From the NCBI RefSeq assembly GCF_900172235.1, contig NZ_FWFQ01000030.1, positions 1-36,658 of the forward strand: 36,658 nt of DNA, in the 5' to 3' direction. This DNA is from Pseudoruegeria aquimaris (GTDB lineage: Bacteria; Pseudomonadota; Alphaproteobacteria; Rhodobacterales; Rhodobacteraceae). The notes beneath the pieces are model-generated. The model was not told the origin of the DNA. It saw nothing but the letters and a program-made list of their open reading frames with translations, and made no database searches. Below, piece after piece: positions 30,819-36,658 of this stretch; position 1 is the first letter of the stretch; each line of letters opens with the position of its first letter. Made by a program: the position numbers and the translations under genes.

Positions 30819-30834
30819 AGTCAACAAGGCTGAC
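30819..30834 (-). promoter_or_regulatory. GTCAGC-n4-TTGAC element between ilvE and petP
   Basis: On the minus strand GTCAGCCTTGTTGACT (30834-30819) matches the gltD element at 13 of the first 15 positions. Its TTGACT, with a 17-base spacer, leads to a weak TAGCAA (30801-30796) facing ilvE. On the plus strand the same palindrome lies between TTGGAA (30813-30818) and TAATAT (30836-30841), a 17-base-spaced promoter for petP, so a bound protein would block petP. Confidence 0.55.
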
Positions 30835-30879
30835 TTAATATCGCGGCATACAGAGCAAGAAAGCGGCAAGGACAAAACG

Positions 30880-31377
30880 ATGGCAGAAGGCGGGCCGGGC
30901 AGCGAAAGCCTCTTGTTCCTCACCGATGAACAGCTGCGCAAGGGCATCGAAGCCATGTTCTTCGCCTATCGCGGTTTCACGGCGGATCCCGATCGCATTC
31001 TCGAAAACCACGCCTACGGGCGCGCCCATCACCGGGCCATCCACTTCATCAACCGCAGCCCCGGGACGACGGTGAACAACCTGCTGTCGATCCTCGGCGT
31101 GACCAAGCAGTCGCTGAACCGCGTGCTGCGGACGCTGATCGACGACGGCCTCGTGGAGAGCCGCGTGGGCACCCGCGACAAGCGCGAGCGCCACCTCTAT
31201 CTCACCGAGGCGGGGGCCGCGCTGGAGCGCGAGTTGAGCGATGCGCAGCGGGCCCGGATGCGCAGCGCCTACCGCTCTGCCGGCCCGGAGGCCGTGCAGG
31301 GGTTCCGGCAGGTGCTCGAAGCGATGATGGATCCCGAGATGCGCCGCCATTTCAACGCGATGAAGGATGCCGGCTGA
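30880..31377 (+). CDS. petP: MarR-family transcriptional regulator, PetP-like
   Basis: This 165-residue MarR-type winged helix protein has an N-terminal dimerisation helix (FLTDEQLRKGIEAMFFAYRGF), then HHRAIHFINRSPGTTVNNLLSILGV and the recognition region TKQSLNRVLRTLIDDGLVESR, the wing GTRDKRERHLYLTEAG, and a C-terminal helix pair. Its one-base overlap with an OmpR-type response regulator lacking an adjacent kinase matches Rhodobacter capsulatus petP-petR, which lies upstream of the cytochrome bc1 genes there. The ATG at 30880 is chosen over upstream in-frame starts because AAGGA precedes it and the upstream frame would run through the promoter and palindrome. It may bind the GTCA-n7-TGAC palindrome in its own promoter (inference). 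Confidence 0.85.
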   Translation: MAEGGPGSESLLFLTDEQLRKGIEAMFFAYRGFTADPDRILENHAYGRAHHRAIHFINRSPGTTVNNLLSILGVTKQSLNRVLRTLIDDGLVESRVGTRDKRERHLYLTEAGAALERELSDAQRARMRSAYRSAGPEAVQGFRQVLEAMMDPEMRRHFNAMKDAG

Positions 31378-32081
31378 TGAGTGCACAGGGTGAAGCCCAC
31401 CTGCTCGTGGTGGATGATGACGAGCGGATCCGAGGCCTTTTGCAGAAGTTCCTGATCCGAAACGGGTTCTGGGTCACGGCTGCCAGAGATGCCGCCCATG
31501 CCCGCAGCGTGCTCAGCGGGCTGGAGTTCGATCTGATCGTGCTTGACGTGATGATGCCCGGAGAAGACGGCATCTCGCTCACCCGCAGCCTGCGCGAAGA
31601 CATCGCCACGCCGATCCTTCTTCTGACCGCACGGGGGGAAACCGAGGATCGGATCGCCGGGCTGGAGGCGGGGGCTGATGACTACCTGGCCAAGCCGTTC
31701 GAGCCCAAGGAGCTGCTGCTGCGGATCAACGCCATCCTGCGGCGCGCGCCGGCGGCCGCGAGCGAGCCGGAAGGGCCGAAGGTGCTGGCGCTGGGGCCCG
31801 TCCGCTACGATGTCGCCCGTGGCGAGATGTGGCAGGGGCAGGAGCTGATCCGCCTGACGGCCACGGAGAGCGCGCTGATGAAGATCTTCGCGGCCCATCC
31901 GGGCGAGCCGCTGAGCCGCGCGCAGCTGGTGGAAGATCTGGGGCGCGACAAGGGGCAGGCACAGGAGCGCGCGGTGGACGTTCAGATCACCCGTCTGCGC
32001 CGCAAGATCGAAGCGGATCCCCGCCAACCGCGCTACCTGCAGACGGTGCGGGGCGCGGGCTACATGCTCGCGCCCGATTGA
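31377..32081 (+). CDS. petR: OmpR-type response regulator, PetR-like
   Basis: This 234-residue two-domain response regulator has a receiver domain at 8-122 with the acidic pocket D13-D14-D15, phospho-acceptor D57 in LIVLDVMMP, T84 and K106 in DDYLAKPFEP, so all catalytic residues are present. The OmpR winged-helix domain (about 135-232) ends VQITRLRRKIEADPRQPRYL and VRGAGYML. The ATG overlaps the petP stop by one base, so the two are translated together. R. capsulatus PetR was reported as needed for growth and lies by the bc1 operon. Here no bc1 gene or histidine kinase follows, so its partner must be elsewhere or phosphorylation may be dispensable. Confidence 0.92.
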   Translation: MSAQGEAHLLVVDDDERIRGLLQKFLIRNGFWVTAARDAAHARSVLSGLEFDLIVLDVMMPGEDGISLTRSLREDIATPILLLTARGETEDRIAGLEAGADDYLAKPFEPKELLLRINAILRRAPAAASEPEGPKVLALGPVRYDVARGEMWQGQELIRLTATESALMKIFAAHPGEPLSRAQLVEDLGRDKGQAQERAVDVQITRLRRKIEADPRQPRYLQTVRGAGYMLAPD

Positions 32082-32109
32082 CGGCGCCACGCCCGTGGCG
32101 CGGACGGTT

Positions 32110-32146
32110 GCCTCCGGCGGGGATATTTTCAGAACAAAGTGGGGCG
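32110..32146. repeat. GC-rich intergenic repeat, copy 2 (after petR)
   Basis: The stretch GCCTCCGGCGGGGATATTTT, continuing as CAGAACAAAGTGGGGCG, matches copy 1 at 24652-24687 except for a small indel and a few substitutions. It starts 28 bp after petR and ends 66 bp before the deacetylase-like gene. It shares no long stem with its surroundings, and its role is unknown. Confidence 0.55.
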
Positions 32147-32212
32147 GAGATTTCGCCGGCTGCGGCATGGGATACCGTTGTGCGGCTGCGCCGCTGCGGC
32201 TAGCGTCGGGGC

Positions 32213-33148
32213 ATGACGACCGCGCTCTATACCCATCCCGCGAGCCTCTATCACGTCACGCCGCCGGGCCACCCGGAGCAGGTGGCGCGGATCGAGGCGA
32301 TCACGAAAGCCCTTGCGGACCCTGCCTTTGACGGGCTGACCCGCCTTTCGGCCCCTCTTGCGGAGGATGCACTCCTGCTGCACGGGCACCCGCAGACCTA
32401 CATCGACCACATCCGCGCCAGCGAGCCGGCCAACGGCTACCTCGCGCTGGATGCCGACACCCACATGTCCGCGGGCAGCGTCGAGGCCGCGCTCCGGGCC
32501 GCCGGGGCCTGCGCGGCGGCGGTGGAGCTGGTGATGAAGGGTGCGGCCTCCAATGCGTTCTGTGCCCTGCGCCCGCCGGGGCATCACGCCGAGGTGGAGC
32601 TGCCCATGGGCTTCTGCCTGTTCGGGACGGTGGCGCTGGGAGCCAAGCACGCCCTTGAGACCTGCGGGGCGGAGCGCGTGGCCGTGATCGACTTCGACGT
32701 GCACCACGGCAACGGTACGCAGGCGCTGCTCTGGCACGAGGCGCGCAGTTTCTTCGCCTCCAGCCACCAATCCCCGCTCTGGCCCGGCACCGGGCATCCC
32801 GAGGAGCGCGGCGCGCATGGCACGATCATGAACGTGCCTCTGCCGCCTGACAGTTCCGGGCAGCGGATGCGGGCCGTCTACGAGGGCGAGATCCTGCCGG
32901 CCGTATTGGCGTTCCGCCCGGATCTCATTCTCGTTTCCGCCGGTTTCGATGCCCATCGGGCGGATCCTCTGGCCAGCCTGAACTGGGAAACCGAGGACTT
33001 CGCCTGGCTGACCCATCGTATCTGCGACGTGGCGGATGAGGTCTGCGGTGGGCGTGTCGTCTCCTCTTTGGAAGGGGGCTACGATCTGGAGGCGCTGGCG
33101 GAAAGCACGGCGGCGCATGTGGCGGTTCTGATGGAGCGGGGCGGCTGA
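32213..33148 (+). CDS. Histone-deacetylase-family (acetylpolyamine amidohydrolase-like) protein
   Basis: This 311-residue zinc amidohydrolase of the arginase/deacetylase superfamily has the zinc and catalytic motifs ALRPPGHHAEVE (catalytic His pair, near 120-131), VAVIDFDVHHGNGTQ (zinc Asp and His, near 157-171), SSHQSPLWPGTG, LILVSAGFDAHRADPL (second zinc Asp in DAHRADP near 245), and SSLEGGYDL near 283. In bacteria such enzymes remove acetyl groups from polyamines or lysine, or act on other acylated amines; the substrate cannot be told from sequence. The N-terminus GHPEQVARIEAI is the usual start motif. It is upstream of xseB-ispA-dxs on the same strand, an order I recall as common in alphaproteobacteria. 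Confidence 0.92.
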   Translation: MTTALYTHPASLYHVTPPGHPEQVARIEAITKALADPAFDGLTRLSAPLAEDALLLHGHPQTYIDHIRASEPANGYLALDADTHMSAGSVEAALRAAGACAAAVELVMKGAASNAFCALRPPGHHAEVELPMGFCLFGTVALGAKHALETCGAERVAVIDFDVHHGNGTQALLWHEARSFFASSHQSPLWPGTGHPEERGAHGTIMNVPLPPDSSGQRMRAVYEGEILPAVLAFRPDLILVSAGFDAHRADPLASLNWETEDFAWLTHRICDVADEVCGGRVVSSLEGGYDLEALAESTAAHVAVLMERGG

Positions 33149-33220
33149 CACCGGCTGGCCTCGACTTTCGGCGGCAGATATGGTCTGGCTCGGCCAGGTT
33201 TTGACATGGAGCAGCAAGGC

Positions 33221-33463
33221 ATGACGGACATCGATGTGGAGAGCATGAGCTTCGAGCAGGCCCTCAAGGCGCTGGAAGACGTGGTTGGCCAGCTTGAGCG
33301 CGGGGATGTGCCGCTGGAGGATTCCATCGGCCTCTACGAGCGCGGCGCGAAGCTGAAGGCCCATTGCGAGGCCAAGCTCCGCGATGCCGAGGAGAAGGTT
33401 GCCGCCATCACGCTGGACGAGAATGGGCAGCCGAACGGGCACAAGCCGGTCGAAGGGCTCTGA
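33221..33463 (+). CDS. xseB: Exodeoxyribonuclease VII small subunit
   Basis: XseB is the 80-residue small subunit of exonuclease VII, which with XseA degrades single-stranded DNA. It shows the family pattern MSFEQALKALEDVVGQLERG (about 10-29), VPLEDSIGLYERGAKLKAHCEAKLRDAEEKV, then a short acidic tail, forming two long helices. The ATG at 33221 (MTDIDVESMSFE) is preferred since homologues begin about ten residues before the SFE motif and AAGG lies just upstream. An ATG at 33206 would add five residues. One base separates its stop from the ispA start, so the two are translationally coupled. XseA is not in the window. Confidence 0.92.
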   Translation: MTDIDVESMSFEQALKALEDVVGQLERGDVPLEDSIGLYERGAKLKAHCEAKLRDAEEKVAAITLDENGQPNGHKPVEGL

Positions 33464-33464
33464 G

Positions 33465-34334
33465 ATGTTCGAGGCCGCGATCGCATCGGCGGCAGGCCGC
33501 ATCGAGGCCGAGCTTGAGCGCATCATGGCGCCGCTGCCGGATCAGCCCGTCATCGAGGGGATGCGTTACGCCTGCCGCGGCGGAAAACGGCTGCGCGGGT
33601 TCCTCGTGATGGAGGGCGCGCGGCTGCACGGGATCGGGCCGGAGCAATCCGTCGTGGCCGCCTGTGCCGCGGAGGCGCTGCACGCCTACTCGCTGGTGCA
33701 TGACGATCTGCCCTGCATGGACGACGACGATCTGCGCCGGGGCCAGCCGACCGTCCACGTGAAATGGGACGAGGCCACCGCGGTTCTGGTCGGGGACGCG
33801 CTTCAGACGCTTGCCTTCGATCTTCTGGCGCGGCCAGAATGCGCGCCGCAGGCCGAGGTTCGGGTGGCGTTGATTGCCTCCTTCGCACGCGCCGTGGGCG
33901 CCGAAGGCATGGTGCTCGGCCAGGCGCAGGACATCGCCGCGGAGACCGCGGGTCGGATGCTGACGCTGGAGGAAATCACGGAGCTTCAGGTCAACAAGAC
34001 CGGCGCGCTGATCTGCTGGTCCGGCGCTGCGGGAGCCCTGCTGGCCCAGGCGGACCCGCAGCCGCTCACCGATTACGCGGCGGCGCTGGGCGCGGCCTTC
34101 CAGATCGCCGATGACATCCTCGACGTGGAAGGCGATGCGGCCGAGGTGGGCAAGGCCGTGGGCAAGGATGCCGAGGCCGGCAAGGCGACCTTCGTTTCCC
34201 TGCTCGGTTTGGAAGGGGCGAAGGCGCGTGCTAGGTTGCTCGTCGAGCAGGCGGAAGCAGCGCTGGAGCCCTACGGTGCCGAAGCGCTCGCCTTGAAGGA
34301 AGCCGCTCGCTTCGTTATTGCGCGGAACAAGTGA
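33465..34334 (+). CDS. ispA: Farnesyl/geranyl diphosphate synthase (polyprenyl synthetase)
   Basis: IspA is a 289-residue trans-prenyltransferase condensing isopentenyl diphosphate with allylic diphosphates to give farnesyl diphosphate. The first aspartate-rich motif is [20 protein letters not shown] (about 80-97, a DDxxxxD form as in bacterial FPP synthases), the second is [13 protein letters not shown] (about 210-222). GGKRLRG near 40 binds IPP, and [10 protein letters not shown] and NKTGALI also fit. The ATG at 33465 lies one base after the xseB stop, although the frame stays open further upstream. dxs follows after 28 bp, so xseB-ispA-dxs form one operon, as in many proteobacteria. Chain length cannot be fully fixed from sequence, but the residues ahead of the first motif (HAYSL) fit C15 synthesis. 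Confidence 0.94.
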   Translation: MFEAAIASAAGRIEAELERIMAPLPDQPVIEGMRYACRGGKRLRGFLVMEGARLHGIGPEQSVVAACAAEALHAYSLVHDDLPCMDDDDLRRGQPTVHVKWDEATAVLVGDALQTLAFDLLARPECAPQAEVRVALIASFARAVGAEGMVLGQAQDIAAETAGRMLTLEEITELQVNKTGALICWSGAAGALLAQADPQPLTDYAAALGAAFQIADDILDVEGDAAEVGKAVGKDAEAGKATFVSLLGLEGAKARARLLVEQAEAALEPYGAEALALKEAARFVIARNK

Positions 34335-34362
34335 ATTTGCCCGAAGGGAGGGCATGGTAGCC

Positions 34363-36288
34363 ATGAGTGATCGTCCGCACACGCCGGTTCTGGACCGCGT
34401 GACCACCCCCGCCGACATGAAGGGCCTCACCGATGCCGAGCTGCGGCAGCTGGCGCACGAGCTTCGGGAAGAGACGATTTCCGCCGTGTCGGAGACGGGC
34501 GGGCACCTCGGTGCGGGGCTCGGCGTGGTGGAGCTGACGACGGCGCTGCACGCCGTGTTCGACACCCCACGCGACCGACTGATCTGGGACGTGAGCCACC
34601 AGAGCTACCCGCACAAGATCCTCACAGGGCGCCGCGACCGCATCCGCACCCTGCGGCAGAAGGGGGGGCTTTCGGGTTTCACGAAACGCTCCGAGAGCCC
34701 GTATGATCCCTTTGGCGCGGCCCATAGTTCCACGTCGATCTCCGCCGCCCTCGGCTTCGCGGTTGCGCGCGATCTCGGCGGTGCGCCCGAGCACGGAATC
34801 GGCGATTGCATCGCGGTGATCGGCGATGGCTCCATGAGTGCGGGGATGGCCTTCGAGGCGATGAACAACGCGGGTCATCTGGGCAAGCGGATGTTCGTGA
34901 TCCTGAACGACAACGAAATGTCCATCGCGCCGCCGGTGGGGGCGCTTTCCTCCTACCTGTCGCGGCTCTATGCGGGCGAGCCCTTCCAGGAATTCAAGGC
35001 CGCCGCCAAGGGGGCGGTCAGCCTGCTGCCGCCGCCGTTCCAGGAGGGCGCGCGCCGGGCGAAGGAAATGATCAAGGGCATGACCGTGGGCGGCACGCTC
35101 TTTGAAGAGCTGGGTTTCTCCTATCTCGGCCCCATCAACGGCCACGACATGGATCAGCTGCTGAGCGTGCTGCGCACGGTGAGGGCGCGGGCCACGGGGC
35201 CGATGCTGATCCACGTGCTCACGCAGAAGGGCAAGGGCTACCACCCGGCGGAGAACGCGCCGGACAAGGGCCATGCCACGGCGAAGTTCGATGTCCTCAC
35301 CGGCAAGCAGAAGAAGGCCAAGAGCAATGCGCCGAGCTATACGAAGGTCTTCGCCGAAAGCCTGCTCAAACATGCCGCCGAGGATGACAAGATCTGCGCC
35401 GTGACGGCCGCCATGCCCGACGGCACCGGGCTGAACCTCTTCGCGGAGCGCTACCCCAGCCGCTGTTTCGACGTGGGGATTGCCGAGCAGCACGGGGTGA
35501 CCTTCTGCGCCGGCCTTGCCGCAGGGGGCATGAAGCCCTTCTGCGCGATGTATTCCACCTTCCTGCAACGGGGCTACGACCAGGTGGTGCATGATGTGGC
35601 GATCCAGCGCCTGCCCGTGCGTTTCGCGATCGATCGCGCCGGCCTCGTGGGGGCGGACGGCGCGACGCATGCCGGCAGTTTCGACATCGCCTATCTCGCC
35701 AACCTGCCCGGTTTCGTGGTGATGGCGGCCGCCGACGAGGCGGAGCTCGTCCACATGGTGGCCACCGCCGTCGCCTACGACGAGGGCCCCTCGGCCTTCC
35801 GCTTCCCGCGGGGCGAGGGCGTGGGCGTGGAGCTGCCCGAGCGCGGCGTGCCGCTGGAGATCGGCAAGGGCCGGATGATCCGGGAAGGCAAGCGCGTCGC
35901 CATCCTGAACTTCGGCGCCCGGCTGAAGGAAGTGGAGGAAGCCTGCGAGGCGCTCGGCGCGCGGGGGATCACCCCTACCGTGGCTGACGCCCGTTTCGCG
36001 AAACCGCTGGATCAGGCTCTGATTCTGCGGCTTGCCGCCGAACACGAGGCCCTGATCACCATCGAGGAAGGCGCCATCGGGGGCTTCGGAAGCCACGTGG
36101 CACATCTGCTGGCCGAGCAAGGCGTGTTCGACAGGGGTCTGAAATACCGCTCGATGGTGCTGCCCGACACGTTCATCGATCAGGCCAGCCCGGAAGACAT
36201 GTATGCCGTTGCCAAGCTGAACGCCTCCGACATCGAGGCCAAGGTGCTGGAGACGCTGGGCGTCGCCACGCTGGAACGGCGCGCCTGA
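34363..36288 (+). CDS. dxs: 1-deoxy-D-xylulose-5-phosphate synthase
   Basis: Dxs condenses pyruvate and glyceraldehyde-3-phosphate with loss of CO2, the first step of the non-mevalonate isoprenoid pathway, also feeding thiamine and pyridoxal synthesis. The 641-residue product is a thiamine diphosphate enzyme of the transketolase type. Key segments are [30 protein letters not shown] (near 85), the cofactor motif [19 protein letters not shown] (near 155), [20 protein letters not shown], the [17 protein letters not shown] stretch with the catalytic glutamate (near 375), and [15 protein letters not shown]. The ATG at 34363 is taken because GGGAGGG lies about 10 bases before it, while the ATG at 34354 is only one base from that site. 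Within ispA's operon. Confidence 0.97.
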   Translation: MSDRPHTPVLDRVTTPADMKGLTDAELRQLAHELREETISAVSETGGHLGAGLGVVELTTALHAVFDTPRDRLIWDVSHQSYPHKILTGRRDRIRTLRQKGGLSGFTKRSESPYDPFGAAHSSTSISAALGFAVARDLGGAPEHGIGDCIAVIGDGSMSAGMAFEAMNNAGHLGKRMFVILNDNEMSIAPPVGALSSYLSRLYAGEPFQEFKAAAKGAVSLLPPPFQEGARRAKEMIKGMTVGGTLFEELGFSYLGPINGHDMDQLLSVLRTVRARATGPMLIHVLTQKGKGYHPAENAPDKGHATAKFDVLTGKQKKAKSNAPSYTKVFAESLLKHAAEDDKICAVTAAMPDGTGLNLFAERYPSRCFDVGIAEQHGVTFCAGLAAGGMKPFCAMYSTFLQRGYDQVVHDVAIQRLPVRFAIDRAGLVGADGATHAGSFDIAYLANLPGFVVMAAADEAELVHMVATAVAYDEGPSAFRFPRGEGVGVELPERGVPLEIGKGRMIREGKRVAILNFGARLKEVEEACEALGARGITPTVADARFAKPLDQALILRLAAEHEALITIEEGAIGGFGSHVAHLLAEQGVFDRGLKYRSMVLPDTFIDQASPEDMYAVAKLNASDIEAKVLETLGVATLERRA

Positions 36289-36353
36289 CGCCACGCCCCC
36301 CTTTACAGCGTCAGCGGATTTGCGCAGCCTCCCTTGAAAAAAGGGGAGGACAC

Positions 36354-36563
36354 ATGGATCAGCATGGCACAGGGGTGCGGGCCTACCGATGGCTCGTGTT
36401 CATCTTGGCGGCAGGATATACCGTCTATCATCTGGCGACGGGCGATTACGGAAATTTCGGCGGGCCTTTCCGGTATCTCACGTTCTGGGCGCTGATGATG
36501 TCCTTCGTGAGCGCCTCCCGGATGCTCGCCTTGACCTGCCCCCCGCTGGTCCCTCATTCATAA
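36354..36563 (+). CDS. Small membrane protein, possibly truncated
   Basis: A 69-residue open frame with a good ribosome site (GGGGAGGACAC before the ATG). Two hydrophobic segments are seen: WLVFILAAGYTVYHLA (13-28) and FRYLTFWALMMSFVSASRML (39-58). The end (ALTCPPLVPHS) is short and looks unlike a natural finish for a membrane protein. The layout of an N-terminal helix, then a GDYGNFGGPFRYLTFWAL loop, recalls longer four- to six-helix proteins, so the gene may be cut by a frameshift or deletion near 36530; I could not find a continuing frame in the remaining 95 bases. No function is assigned. Confidence 0.5.
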   Translation: MDQHGTGVRAYRWLVFILAAGYTVYHLATGDYGNFGGPFRYLTFWALMMSFVSASRMLALTCPPLVPHS

Positions 36564-36658
36564 CGAGAGTCTGCGGGTTTGGGTTTGATAGTCTTCGGTT
36601 TCGGTTTGGGCAAGCGCGCCGGGCGCGGAGCCGTCGATTTGCTCAAGCGCTCGGCGCG

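Noticed and set aside
1-36658. CRISPR arrays, prophage, toxin-antitoxin or restriction systems
   Set aside because: No regularly spaced repeats and no matching gene families were seen on either strand; the window is mainly core metabolism plus rhamnose use.

Overview
The window reads as chromosomal DNA of an alphaproteobacterium, most likely of the Rhodobacterales/Roseobacter group. This rests on the gene families and their order (a petP-petR regulator pair beside ilvE, gltD before gltB, an FzlA-like GST next to queG, a run of histone-deacetylase-like gene, xseB, ispA and dxs), the high GC content, and short GC-rich intergenic repeats of a style I associate with that group. No database search was possible; all family calls come from reading motifs.

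Layout. (1) 1-1274: the end of an IS5-type insertion sequence, then the wreck of a cation-diffusion-facilitator-like gene and an empty AT-rich stretch. (2) 1275-5436: a TolB-like beta-propeller protein, a serine-beta-lactamase-like hydrolase with a membrane anchor, and a LysR regulator divergent from a DJ-1/PfpI protein with a dyad between them. (3) 5466-16154: a complete L-rhamnose catabolic locus. rhaD-rhaA (minus) diverge from a DeoR-type regulator followed by rhaS-rhaT-rhaP-rhaQ-rhaM-rhaK (plus). Rhamnose would enter through the ABC transporter RhaSTPQ, have its anomers exchanged by RhaM, be isomerised by RhaA and phosphorylated by RhaK, and be split and oxidised by the two-domain RhaD. 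The divergent promoter region carries a striking six-element phased dyad, the probable operator. (4) 16205-18307: a shared terminator, tRNA-Leu(CAG) with its own promoter, a complex-I-type NAD(P)-binding protein, and uppP. (5) 18371-24611: gltD and gltB, which encode both subunits of NADPH glutamate synthase. (6) 24652-29748: mtgA, the FzlA-like GST, queG, two tandem EamA transporters and a small conserved-looking ORF. (7) 29770-32081: terminator, ilvE, and petP-petR. (8) 32110-36288: a histone-deacetylase-like amidohydrolase, then xseB-ispA-dxs (start of isoprenoid synthesis), and a small membrane ORF at the edge.

Most genes are housekeeping or ordinary sugar catabolism. The two best non-gene signals are regulatory. 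First, a 63-bp symmetric operator between rhaD and the DeoR regulator has six half sites spaced exactly 10 bp apart on each side. Second, a 15-bp element of the form GTCAGCnTnrTTGAC occurs three times, upstream of uppP, gltD and ilvE/petP, each time with its TTGAC end placed like a -35 box facing the gene. I found no CRISPR array, prophage, defence island or clearly novel enzyme system.
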